DNA of 64,000 bases from contig JAFWKQ010000048.1 in assembly GCA_017545665.1 (NCBI GenBank), positions 23,873-87,872 of the forward strand, in the 5' to 3' direction. Each line of letters begins with the position of its first letter. Within the stretch, counting starts at the first letter, position 1. The notes under the pieces are model-generated. The model was not told the origin of the DNA and ran no database searches. It saw only the letters and a list, made by a program, of their open reading frames with translations. Both the position numbers and the translations under genes were made by a program. The DNA comes from Atopobiaceae bacterium (GTDB lineage Bacteria; Actinomycetota; Coriobacteriia; Coriobacteriales; Atopobiaceae). Positions 16,986-25,221 of this stretch are shown one piece after another.

Positions 16986-18323
16986 GTGAAGGACACGCCT
17001 TTGGACTTTATTCGTGCGCATCAGCTCGATATGATGCTGTTCCTTAGTGGCAGCTGTGGCATTTTGGCGGTTATGACCCTTATGCCAAGGTTTTTGTCGG
17101 TTAAAAGAAGGTCCATCCTATTGATGATGGAACTCGCCTCCATGATGCAGCTTATCTTCGACCGACTCTCGTACGAATTTCGCGGCAACGAAAGCCTGTT
17201 TGGCGGCTTTATGGTGCGAATCAGCAACGCAATGACCTACTTCCTGATTCTGCTTATCCTGCTGTTGGTTTCCTATTTTATAAAAGACCTGTGTATGAAC
17301 GAGGGTGGGCTAAAGGAGCTTCCAAAGCGGTTGAGGGTCTGTGACGTTCTGTTTGTAATCGGAACGATGCTCATCATTGTTACTCAGTTCACGGGCCTGT
17401 ACTACACCTTTGACGCGCATAACAACTATCAGAGGGCAGCGGGGAACGTGTTTAGTTACGTTTTGCCCTTCTTAATGGTGATCATTCAGGAATCGGTGCT
17501 TATACGGTATGGCAGCAAGCTCAATCGAAAGCTTGTGTATGCCTTGGCAATTAGCATCATTCTTCCAACATTTGCGGCTATCATACAGTTCTTCAACTAC
17601 GGTGTCTCGCTCATTAGCATGACTTTGGTGCTCGTTGTGAACGTGTTCTTCGTGTATACGCTTACTGCGCTGGGCGCAGAGGTGGGGCAGGCAAGGACCC
17701 GCGAGATCGAGTTCTACAAGGAGGCCCAAAAGAGAGAGGCCACCCTGTTTGAAGAGACCGTTGAGGCGCTGGCTAACGCAATTGATGCAAAGGACAAGTA
17801 CACGCACGGGCATTCAACGAGGGTTGCGATTTTGTCGAAGCTTATTGCCGAGGAGGCTGGTCTTTCGGAGAAGGAGTGCGAAGAGGTGTATTTTGCCGCA
17901 CTTCTGCATGACGTGGGAAAGATTGGTGTGCCCGACGAGGTTATCAATAAGCCTAGTGGACTCACCGACGAGGAGTTTGAGCAGATCAAGCAGCATCCGG
18001 TAACTGGCAACCAGATCTTGTTGAGCATTAGGCAGTCACCCTATTTGAGTATTGGCGCGCACTACCACCACGAGCGCTACGATGGCTCGGGATATCCCGA
18101 GGGGCTTTCGGGAGAGGACATCCCCCGGATTGCCCGAATAATTGCAGTTGCCGACGCCTACGATGCCATGACCTCAACGAGAAGCTACCGCGGCGCGCTT
18201 GCGCGGAAGAAGGTTCGAGACGAGATCGCAAACGGCATGGGCAGGCAGTTTGACTACGACTATGCCGCCATTATGCTGCGCCTCATAGACACTGGCGTCG
18301 CCGACGAAGTGACAAAGAGCTGA
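16986..18323 (+). CDS. Membrane HD-GYP protein, likely c-di-GMP phosphodiesterase
   Basis: About eight membrane helices make up the N-terminal half. The C-terminal half is an HD-GYP domain with ALLHDVGKIG (His/Asp near 308-309), HHERYDGSGYP and DAYDAMTS. HD-GYP enzymes degrade c-di-GMP fully to GMP, so this complements the EAL enzyme at 9167. The start is uncertain: no strong ribosome binding site was found, and GTG 16986 or GTG 16950 fit downstream of the putative promoter. The stop codon lies inside a palindromic repeat. Confidence 0.82.
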   Translation: MKDTPLDFIRAHQLDMMLFLSGSCGILAVMTLMPRFLSVKRRSILLMMELASMMQLIFDRLSYEFRGNESLFGGFMVRISNAMTYFLILLILLLVSYFIKDLCMNEGGLKELPKRLRVCDVLFVIGTMLIIVTQFTGLYYTFDAHNNYQRAAGNVFSYVLPFLMVIIQESVLIRYGSKLNRKLVYALAISIILPTFAAIIQFFNYGVSLISMTLVLVVNVFFVYTLTALGAEVGQARTREIEFYKEAQKREATLFEETVEALANAIDAKDKYTHGHSTRVAILSKLIAEEAGLSEKECEEVYFAALLHDVGKIGVPDEVINKPSGLTDEEFEQIKQHPVTGNQILLSIRQSPYLSIGAHYHHERYDGSGYPEGLSGEDIPRIARIIAVADAYDAMTSTRSYRGALARKKVRDEIANGMGRQFDYDYAAIMLRLIDTGVADEVTKS

Positions 18324-18401
18324 CAAGGGGACAGGTCACTTGTCAGCTTATCTGTTGTTTTTCCATTGATGTGACATGGGGACAGGTCACTTGTCAGCTT
18401 T
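18318..18401. repeat. Two tandem copies of the AGCTGACAAG...CTTGTCAGCT palindrome
   Basis: The first hairpin (18318-18348) has perfect 10-bp arms around GGGGACAGGTCA. The second (about 18371-18401) is nearly the same and is followed by TTTTT. A shared ATCTGTTGTTTTTCCATT segment follows both, so the unit of duplication is about 50 bp. A third copy ends metH at 34641-34677. Placement straight after stop codons suggests terminator use. Confidence 0.8.
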
Positions 18402-18545
18402 TTCGTTCGTGCGCAACAACCTATCTGTTGTTTTTCCATTAATGGCCAGCGTCACACGTAGTAACGAGAATTGCGTTATTATTAAATCCGTGTGAGTAAT
18501 GGACGCGCAGGGAGCGCGGACCGCACTATTCGTAAAGGAGAGGAC

Positions 18546-21500
18546 ATGGCGAGAAAATTCAAGTCCATGGACGGCAACAACGCAGCGGCATGGGTGTCGT
18601 ACGCGTTTACTGAGGTAGCGGGAATCTACCCCATCACGCCGTCCAGCCCCATGGCCGACTACGTCGACCAGTGGGCAGCCAAGGGCCAGAAGAACATCTT
18701 CGGTACGCCCGTTAAGGTCGTGGAGATGGAGTCCGAGGCCGGTGCCGCAGGTGCCGTGCACGGCTCCCTTGGCGCAGGCGCGCTAACCACCACCTACACG
18801 GCGTCGCAGGGCCTGCTGCTCATGATCCCCAACATGTACAAGATCGCAGGCGAGCAGCTGCCTTCCGTGTTCCACGTGTCTGCCCGTACCGTGGCGAGCC
18901 ATGCGCTCAACATCTTTGGCGACCACTCCGACGTTATGGCCTGTCGCCAGACCGGCTTTGCCATGCTCGCCGAGACCAACGTGCAGGAGGTCATGGACCT
19001 CGGCGCCGTTGCGCACCTCTCGGCCATTAAGGGTCGCACCCCGTTCCTGAACTTCTTTGACGGCTTCCGCACCTCTCACGAGATCCAGAAGGTCGCCATC
19101 TGGGACTACGACGACCTCAAGGACATGGTAGACATGGACGCCGTCCAGGCCTTCCGCGACCATGCCCTCAACCCCGAGCACCCGCACGCGCGCGGCAGCC
19201 ACGAGAACGGGGACATCTTCTTCCAGCATCGTGAGGCCTGCAACACCACCTACAACGACCTCCCCGCGGTCGTCGAGGACTACATGAACCAGGTCAACGA
19301 GAAGCTCGGCACCAACTACCACCTGTTCGACTACTACGGCGCGCCCGATGCGGACCGCGTGGTGGTGTGCATGGGCTCCTTCTGCGACGTGCTTGAGGAG
19401 GTCATCGACTACCTCAACGCCCACGGCGAGAAGGTCGGCCTCGTTAAGGTTCGCCTGTACCGCCCCTGGTCGGTCGAGCACTTTGTTGCCGCGCTGCCCA
19501 AGACGGTCAAGAGCGTTGCCGTTATGGATCGCACCAAGGAGCCCGGCTCCATTGGCGAGCCTCTGTACCAGGACGTCGTCACCTCGCTGTTCGAGAGTGG
19601 CATCGAGGGCGTCAAGGTCATCGGCGGCCGCTACGGCCTCGGCTCCAAGGACACGCCTCCCGCGAGCGCCTTTGCCATCTACGACGAGCTCAAGAAGGCC
19701 GAGCCCAAGCGCGAGTTCGTGGTGGGCATCGTGGACGACGTCACGGGTCTGTCGCTCGACGAGCCTACCGACGCCCCCAACACCGCCGACCCCTCCACCA
19801 TCGAGTGCAAGTTCTGGGGCATCGGTGGCGACGGTACCGTGGGTGCCAACAAGAACTCGATCAAGATCATCGGCGACCACACCGACAAGTACGTCCAGGC
19901 CTACTTCCAGTACGACTCCAAGAAGACGGGTGGCGTCACCATCAGCCACCTGCGCTTTGGCGACAGCCCCATCCGCTCGCCCTACTACGTGAACAAGGCC
20001 GACTTCGTGGCTTGCCACAACCCGAGCTACATCGTTAAGGGCTTCAAGATGGTCCGCGACGTCAAGCCGGGCGGCAGCTTCCTCATCAACTGCCAGTGGA
20101 GCTTTGAGGAGCTTGAGAAGCACCTCAACGCCGAGGCCAAGCGCTACATTGCCAACAACAACATCCACGTGTACCTCATCAACGCCATCGACCTGGCGCT
20201 TGAGGTCGGCATGGGCAAGCGCACCAACACCATCCTCCAGTCCGCGTTCTTCGCGCTGGCCAAGGTGCTGCCTGCTGCCGATGCAGTTAAGTACATGAAG
20301 GATGCTGCCGAGTACTCCTACGCCAAGAAGGGCCAGGCCATCGTTGAGGCCAACTGGAAGGCCATCGACGCCGGTGCCACCGCCTTCAAGGAAATCGAGA
20401 TCCCCGAGAGCTGGAAGACGGCCACCGACGAGCCCAGCGTCCTTACGGTCGAGGGTCGCGAGGCCATCGTCAAGCAAGTTAAGGAGCTACTGCACCCCAT
20501 CGACATGATGGACGGCGACTCCCTGCCCGTCTCCGCCTTTAAGGACATCGCCGATGGCCAGTTCGAGCTCGGTGCCTCTGCCTATGAGAAGCGCGGCGTA
20601 GCCGTGTTCGTGCCCCACTGGGACGAGTCCAAGTGCATTGAGTGCAACACCTGCGCCAACGTGTGCCCGCACGCCACCATCCGTCCGTTCGCGCTGGACG
20701 AGGCCGAGGCTGCCGCGGCACCCGAGCAGATGCGCACCAAGCCCATGATGCCGCCCAAGAAGTTCCCCAACATGAAGTTCACCATGGCCATCAGCCCGCT
20801 CGACTGCATGGGCTGCGGCGTGTGTGCCGGCATGTGCCCCAAGGGCGCCCTCACCATGGTTGGCCAGGAGGAAGAGCTCGACCAGCAGCCCGTCTTCGAC
20901 TACTGCGTGGCCAACGTCACCGAGAAGGAAGGTGCCGTTGCCGCCAACCTCAAGGGCATCCAGTTCAAGAAGCCGCTGCTTGAGTTCTCCGGCTCCTGCG
21001 CAGGCTGCGCCGAGACCGCTTATGCTCGCCTGGTAACCCAGGTGGCCGGCGACCGCATGTTCATCTCCAACGCCACCGGCTGCTCCTCCATTTGGGGCAA
21101 CCCCGCGGCTACCAGCCCCTACACCACCAATGCCGACGGCCACGGTCCCGCATGGAACAACTCCCTGTTCGAGGACAACGCTGAGCACGGCCTGGGCATG
21201 GAGCTTGGCTACAAGGCGGTTCAGAACAAGGTTGCCACGCAGCTCGAGGCTTGGGCCGCAACCGATGAGGCCAAGGCCGCCGTTGAGGCATGGAAGGCTT
21301 CTCTCAACGACGCCGAGGAGTCCAAGAAGACCGCTGCGGCACTCATTGCCCTGCTCGAGGCCGACGGCTCCGACGCTGCCAAGGCGATTCTGGTTGACAA
21401 GGCTTATCTCACCAAGAAGAGCTTCTGGATCTTCGGTGGCGACGGTTGGGCGTACGACATCGGCTTTGGTGGACTCGACCACGTGCTTGCCTCCGGCAAC

Positions 21501-22070
21501 AACGTGAATGTGTTCGTGTTCGACACCGAGGTGTACTCCAACACGGGCGGCCAGGCTTCCAAGGCTTCCAACATCGGTCAGGTTGCGCAGTTCGCGGCCG
21601 CCGGCAAGGAGATCAAGAAGAAGAGCCTCGCCGAGATCGCGATGAGCTATGGCTACGTGTACGTGGCACAGGTTGCCATGGGCGCCAACCCCGCTCAGAC
21701 CCTCAAGGCCATCCAGGAGGCCGAGGCATACGACGGCCCGTCCCTCATCATTGGCTACAGCCCGTGCGAGATGCACTCCATCAAGGGCGGCATGACGCAC
21801 TGCCAGGACGAGATGAAGAAGGCCGTGGCGTGCGGTTACTGGAACCTCTTCACCTTCAACCCCGCAGCACCCAAGGGCAAGAAGTTCACGCTCACCAGCA
21901 AGGAGCCGGCAGGCGGATACCAGGAGTTCCTCCTCAACGAGGCTCGCTACAACCGCCTTACCCGCGAGTTCCCCGAGCGTGCAACCGAGCTGTTCGAGCG
22001 CAACGAGCAGGCGGCGATGGATCGCTACCAGCACTTGCTCAAGCTCAAGGAGCTCTACGCCGAGGTGTAA
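18546..22070 (+). CDS. nifJ: Pyruvate:ferredoxin (flavodoxin) oxidoreductase
   Basis: The 1174-residue single-chain enzyme oxidises pyruvate and CoA to acetyl-CoA and CO2, passing electrons to ferredoxin or flavodoxin in the cytoplasm. Its length matches the family. YPITPSSPMAD near the N-terminus belongs to the pyruvate-binding domain. Two 4Fe-4S ferredoxin motifs lie at Cys 697-707 and Cys 754-764. The TPP-binding domain shows GDGWAYDIGFGG and YSNTGGQASKAS. The ATG follows AAAGGAGAGGAC. It is monocistronic, with a strong terminator behind it. Codon use is strongly biased to C/G-ending codons, unlike the neighbours, as expected for a highly expressed gene; this also creates long spurious antisense frames. 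Confidence 0.97.
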   Translation: MARKFKSMDGNNAAAWVSYAFTEVAGIYPITPSSPMADYVDQWAAKGQKNIFGTPVKVVEMESEAGAAGAVHGSLGAGALTTTYTASQGLLLMIPNMYKIAGEQLPSVFHVSARTVASHALNIFGDHSDVMACRQTGFAMLAETNVQEVMDLGAVAHLSAIKGRTPFLNFFDGFRTSHEIQKVAIWDYDDLKDMVDMDAVQAFRDHALNPEHPHARGSHENGDIFFQHREACNTTYNDLPAVVEDYMNQVNEKLGTNYHLFDYYGAPDADRVVVCMGSFCDVLEEVIDYLNAHGEKVGLVKVRLYRPWSVEHFVAALPKTVKSVAVMDRTKEPGSIGEPLYQDVVTSLFESGIEGVKVIGGRYGLGSKDTPPASAFAIYDELKKAEPKREFVVGIVDDVTGLSLDEPTDAPNTADPSTIECKFWGIGGDGTVGANKNSIKIIGDHTDKYVQAYFQYDSKKTGGVTISHLRFGDSPIRSPYYVNKADFVACHNPSYIVKGFKMVRDVKPGGSFLINCQWSFEELEKHLNAEAKRYIANNNIHVYLINAIDLALEVGMGKRTNTILQSAFFALAKVLPAADAVKYMKDAAEYSYAKKGQAIVEANWKAIDAGATAFKEIEIPESWKTATDEPSVLTVEGREAIVKQVKELLHPIDMMDGDSLPVSAFKDIADGQFELGASAYEKRGVAVFVPHWDESKCIECNTCANVCPHATIRPFALDEAEAAAAPEQMRTKPMMPPKKFPNMKFTMAISPLDCMGCGVCAGMCPKGALTMVGQEEELDQQPVFDYCVANVTEKEGAVAANLKGIQFKKPLLEFSGSCAGCAETAYARLVTQVAGDRMFISNATGCSSIWGNPAATSPYTTNADGHGPAWNNSLFEDNAEHGLGMELGYKAVQNKVATQLEAWAATDEAKAAVEAWKASLNDAEESKKTAAALIALLEADGSDAAKAILVDKAYLTKKSFWIFGGDGWAYDIGFGGLDHVLASGNNVNVFVFDTEVYSNTGGQASKASNIGQVAQFAAAGKEIKKKSLAEIAMSYGYVYVAQVAMGANPAQTLKAIQEAEAYDGPSLIIGYSPCEMHSIKGGMTHCQDEMKKAVACGYWNLFTFNPAAPKGKKFTLTSKEPAGGYQEFLLNEARYNRLTREFPERATELFERNEQAAMDRYQHLLKLKELYAEV

Positions 22071-22104
22071 TCGTGGTGTAACGCCTTAAGGCACAGATCT
22101 TATC

Positions 22105-22132
22105 GGGCGCGTCCTTCGGGGCGCGCCTTTTT
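22105..22132 (+). terminator. Intrinsic terminator of nifJ
   Basis: The stem GGCGCG / CGCGCC with a TCCTTCGGGG loop is followed by TTTTT. It starts 35 nt after the nifJ stop. Confidence 0.9.
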
Positions 22133-22212
22133 GGTACAAAGGGGACAGTCCCCTTTGTCCCGCTTTTGCGTGTGGGTACAAAGGGGACAGTCCCCTTTGT
22201 CCCGCTTTTTTT
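22133..22212 (+). repeat. REP family A, two direct copies upstream of the RAYT gene
   Basis: Each copy has 11-bp arms ACAAAGGGGAC and GTCCCCTTTGT around one central base, preceded by GGT and followed by CCCGCTTTT. The copies repeat at a 42-bp period (22133 and 22175). Other family members lie at 23050-23084 (opposite orientation), 23743-23773, 30222-30248, 62671-62744 (two) and, truncated, at 63852. Confidence 0.92.
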
Positions 22213-22270
22213 GTGGCGTGTGCGATGTGATACGATGGCTCCCCATCAACGGACGAGGAGGGGAGGGCTT

Positions 22271-23047
22271 ATGCCACGTCAACAGCGCAAACATGCCGCG
22301 TCGGGATTCTATCATGTGGTAACCAAAGGGGATGGTGACCAAGTAATATTCGAAGACGCAAGAGACAAGTACCGCTACCTCGAGTTCTTCTCGGATGCAA
22401 TGGCAAGGAACGGTGTGGTTGTCCACGCGTATGTGCTTATGGACAATCACACCCATGCGTTGTTGCAGGACACGAGCCTTTCTCTCGCACCGCTCAGCGC
22501 AGCCATGAAGCAACTCGACGAGTCGTACGCAGGATACTTTCATGCAAAGTCGGGAAGGGTTGGCCATGTGTTTCAGGGACGCTTTTGGAGTGAGCCCGTG
22601 GAGAAGGACAGCCATTATCTGTGTGCCGCACGCTATATTCATGCCAATCCCGAGGTCGCTGGCATGTGCTCTGCAGCGGAGTACAAATGGAGCAGCATGG
22701 GCGCGTATCTTGGTAAGGACGAGGAGGTTCCCATAACCAGCACGCAGTTCCTGCTTGAGTTGTGTGATGGAAGGGACGAGTTTGTGCGCTTTAGCACGAG
22801 TGGGAACGAATGGCCGCAGGCGTTTAAGGGAAGCCTGCTGAGGTCCCACTTGGATTTGGGATCGCTCATGGGAATAGCCAAGCGGATCGTGGGGGATCAG
22901 GTTTTGGAGAGCCTGCCTACCATGACCATGCGTGATAGACTTCCGCATGTTGCGGCGCTGTACGAGCATTCCTTTACCGCACCGCAGATTTGCATGGTCA
23001 CAGGGTTGGGAAAGAATACGGTCGCGCGCCTCATTGCGCGTTCTTGA
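22271..23047 (+). CDS. REP-associated tyrosine transposase (RAYT, Y1/IS200-like)
   Basis: This 258-residue protein fits the HUH-superfamily Y1 transposase group known as RAYT or TnpA-REP. GFYHVV near the N-terminus starts the fold. The metal-binding HUH motif is NHTH (His 60 and 62), and the catalytic tyrosine probably lies in the ESYAGYFHAKSGRVGHVFQG helix (about 95). It ends with a helical DNA-binding-like tail. Two direct copies of a palindrome precede it and one inverted copy follows within 3 bp of the stop. Known RAYTs nick single-stranded REP hairpins and are thought to spread them, so it is probably the source of family A repeats. GAGGGGAGGG precedes the ATG. Confidence 0.9.
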   Translation: MPRQQRKHAASGFYHVVTKGDGDQVIFEDARDKYRYLEFFSDAMARNGVVVHAYVLMDNHTHALLQDTSLSLAPLSAAMKQLDESYAGYFHAKSGRVGHVFQGRFWSEPVEKDSHYLCAARYIHANPEVAGMCSAAEYKWSSMGAYLGKDEEVPITSTQFLLELCDGRDEFVRFSTSGNEWPQAFKGSLLRSHLDLGSLMGIAKRIVGDQVLESLPTMTMRDRLPHVAALYEHSFTAPQICMVTGLGKNTVARLIARS

Positions 23048-23049
23048 GC

Positions 23050-23084
23050 AAAAGCGGGACAAAGGGGACTGTCCCCTTTGTCCC
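23050..23084 (-). repeat. REP family A, inverted copy downstream of the RAYT gene
   Basis: This is the reverse complement of the 22133 and 22175 copies, including the AAAAGCGGG flank. Together with them it brackets the transposase gene as an inverted pair. Confidence 0.92.
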
Positions 23085-23105
23085 ATAGGAAGGGAGTGCA
23101 GCTAG

Positions 23106-23735
23106 ATGGAGGAGTTTAGCCTGGGACGGCCTGCAGTCGTATGCAGGTGGCGACTGTCAAACGGAAGGCTTCCGCTGGAGAATCGACACCTACGCGCTCT
23201 TGCGGCACGAAAGACGCCAAACGAGGTAATAACGACGTCTTTGGTGGCATGGGCAAAGCAGCATATGGAGTGGACGCTTGCCGACGGCACCACAAAGCAT
23301 CCGGACGGCGTTCTAATGCTGGTGGTGGATACCGATGGCAGGGCGGCTATGTCGGTGGGTGCGTATCATCAGCTTACGCACTTGTCGGCAAATGACTTGT
23401 TGCAACGCGCGCAGAACGCGCGTAAGGAGGCTCAGTCGCTCTGCGTGGCGCCCGAGGAGCTGTGGGTTGTGCGTGACGATGTTCTTTTGTGGGCAACGTC
23501 GTCGCAGTTTTCGCCGGCAGGTGCCTGCTCGCTGGTGTACGACCTGGCCAAGACGCTGGGGATGACGGTGCGGCGTGACGAAGAGCTGTTGGATAGCGCG
23601 GCAACGAAGGGCTTTGCCGCGGAGGAAGTGTTTTTGGTCTCGGACGAGCATGGCGTCGTGCCAGCCAGCGATCGCACTGGCGCACGGGCGCAAAAGTTCA
23701 AAGCGAGCTATGAGCGCCTCCTAAGCCAAGCCTAG
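23106..23735 (+). CDS. Hypothetical protein, possibly aminotransferase class IV-like
   Basis: The 209-residue soluble protein is not firmly recognised. The C-terminal part (ELLDSAATKGFAAEEVFL followed by VPASD) resembles the last strands of class IV PLP aminotransferases such as PabC/IlvE. The catalytic lysine could not be placed, so it may be a degenerate or unrelated member. GGAAGGGAG lies 9 nt before the ATG, and the gene directly follows a REP copy. Codon use fits the neighbours. A REP copy also follows, so the gene sits between two repeats. Confidence 0.5.
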   Translation: MEEFSLGRPAVVCRWRLSNGRLPLENRHLRALAARKTPNEVITTSLVAWAKQHMEWTLADGTTKHPDGVLMLVVDTDGRAAMSVGAYHQLTHLSANDLLQRAQNARKEAQSLCVAPEELWVVRDDVLLWATSSQFSPAGACSLVYDLAKTLGMTVRRDEELLDSAATKGFAAEEVFLVSDEHGVVPASDRTGARAQKFKASYERLLSQA

Positions 23736-23742
23736 CGCTTTG

Positions 23743-23773
23743 GGTACAAAGGGGACAGTCCCCTTTGTACCCA
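23743..23773. repeat. REP family A copy
   Basis: This copy is fully symmetric: GGGTACAAAGGGGAC, one base, then the complement. It lies 8 bp after the stop at 23735 and upstream of the small ORF at 23861. Confidence 0.9.
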
Positions 23774-23860
23774 GTGTGAGTTCAAACTTAGCGAGCTTTA
23801 GGGTTTTATTGTCACGCTGTTGTGGTAGAGTCGAGAGGTTCATACACAAGAGAGGAATCA

Positions 23861-23953
23861 ATGAGTCCAGAGCGCATCGCGCGTACGCGTTTGGCCAAAC
23901 AGATGTGCGCAGGCCAAGAGACTCACGTCGTGGAAGGAGGCGATGTACGGTGA
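23861..23953 (+). CDS. Small ORF (30 aa) coupled to the glycosyltransferase gene
   Basis: The ATG at 23861 follows AGAGGAA by 4 nt. The 30-codon frame ends with TGA at 23951-23953, overlapping the GTG start of the next gene (GTGA). It encodes a basic N-terminal half rich in Arg/Lys and has no signal peptide. Overlap and spacing suggest translational coupling. It could be a real small protein or a leader peptide; the sequence matches no family I know. Confidence 0.45.
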   Translation: MSPERIARTRLAKQMCAGQETHVVEGGDVR

Positions 23954-25221
23954 ATCCGGTAATCGTTATTCCTACCTATTGGTCGGAGGGAGAGGAATCC
24001 CACGATGTGCGTGAGGTGGGAACCTACGATCACGCGACGCCCATATCAAAGCCTGTGCCAGAGCTCCAAACCTGCCTTGAGTCACTCGAGCAGGTCCGCG
24101 GTGTCTTGCGCGTTATCATTCTTCTCGTCGCACCGCCAAATTGTGCCGACGCCGCGCGAGCACGCGTAAACGGCATATGCCTGTCCCACCCCAACCTCAA
24201 TCCGCTTATCATTGGCAATCGCGAGGCAAAGGTGGTGGAGAACGCCATCCACGTGGTTGCGCCCAAGATGGAGGGCGAGACGGTGTCGCTGCGTGGCTAT
24301 GGCGCCATACGCAACATGGGACTGGTGGTCTCTGCCATTCTTGGTCACGACATCGTGGTGTTCATGGACGACGACGAGGTGGCGCTCGACGAGAACTTCC
24401 TCATAGACGGCGTGTACGGTCTCGGCCTCCTTACGCGACAAGACCTGCCCGTCTCGGCAAAAACCGGCTACTTCTTCGATCGCAATGACTCCTGCTATGC
24501 CGACGAGTCGCTTACCCGTTGGTGCGACAAGTTCTGGTCCAAGCGTTCGGAGTTTAACTCGTGGATGGAAGGTGCCCAGCGCTCAACACGTATATCGCGG
24601 TCCAACTATGTGTGTGGCGGCTGCTTTGCGCTGTATGCCGATGCCTTCTGCCATGTGGCGTTTGACCCCTACATCACGCGTGGAGAAGATCTCGATTATC
24701 TGTTTAACCTGCGTATGAATGGCTTGGACGTGTGGTTCGACAACCAATGGGCGGTGCGTCACCTTCCTCCCAAGTCACCGTCGCGCGCGAGCCGCTTTTT
24801 GCAAGACGTGTACCGCTGGACGTACGAGGTGGAAAAGCTCGATGTGGCCAACCACCGCATTGGTCTGCGTCCCATAACTCCCGAGTCGTTGCAACCGTAC
24901 CCCGCTCCGTGGATAGGCTCGGAGGTACATCGCCGCATATTCCTCACCTCGTTGCTGCGCTCGATTGCTGGGCCAGAGCGCGAGGAGTACTTCCACATAT
25001 GGCTTCACGCTCGTGGCGAAGCCCGTGCATGGGCGCGTCGCATGCGCGAGAACTACCTTGCGTTCCAAACCTACTGGCCCGGTATGATGAGCGCCTTGTG
25101 GTGCAACGAGCCGCTGGCAAACGCCATTCTGGAATCGGGCACACCCATTGTGCCTCGCCGGCGCAAGAGACGTCGTCGTAGGCGCGAAGAACCTCAGAAC
25201 AACAGGGACGGGCAGCAATGA
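23950..25221 (+). CDS. GT2-like glycosyltransferase
   Basis: The 423-residue cytoplasmic protein has a GT-A type nucleotide-sugar fold. NPVIVIPTYW opens the first strand, FMDDDEVALDE carries the metal-binding DxD, and a later GEDLDYLFNLRMNGLDVWF matches the ED acceptor-site region. The C-terminal 20 residues are an Arg-rich tail (RRRKRRRRRRE), possibly membrane- or nucleic-acid-binding. The GTG start is chosen because it overlaps the leader ORF and has GGAGG 9 nt upstream. The gene overlaps the LytS-type kinase downstream by 4 nt, hinting that the sugar modification is part of a cell-envelope response. Confidence 0.75.
   Translation: MNPVIVIPTYWSEGEESHDVREVGTYDHATPISKPVPELQTCLESLEQVRGVLRVIILLVAPPNCADAARARVNGICLSHPNLNPLIIGNREAKVVENAIHVVAPKMEGETVSLRGYGAIRNMGLVVSAILGHDIVVFMDDDEVALDENFLIDGVYGLGLLTRQDLPVSAKTGYFFDRNDSCYADESLTRWCDKFWSKRSEFNSWMEGAQRSTRISRSNYVCGGCFALYADAFCHVAFDPYITRGEDLDYLFNLRMNGLDVWFDNQWAVRHLPPKSPSRASRFLQDVYRWTYEVEKLDVANHRIGLRPITPESLQPYPAPWIGSEVHRRIFLTSLLRSIAGPEREEYFHIWLHARGEARAWARRMRENYLAFQTYWPGMMSALWCNEPLANAILESGTPIVPRRRKRRRRRREEPQNNRDGQQ

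Noticed and set aside
18783..22034. Long antisense frames of 564 and 515 codons opposite nifJ
   Set aside because: They arise from the strong codon bias of nifJ (C/G in third positions removes stops). Neither has a start signal or a sensible protein sequence.
23740..23949. N-terminal extension of the glycosyltransferase
   Set aside because: It begins inside a REP copy and overlaps the 30-codon leader ORF; the GT fold begins right after the GTG at 23950.
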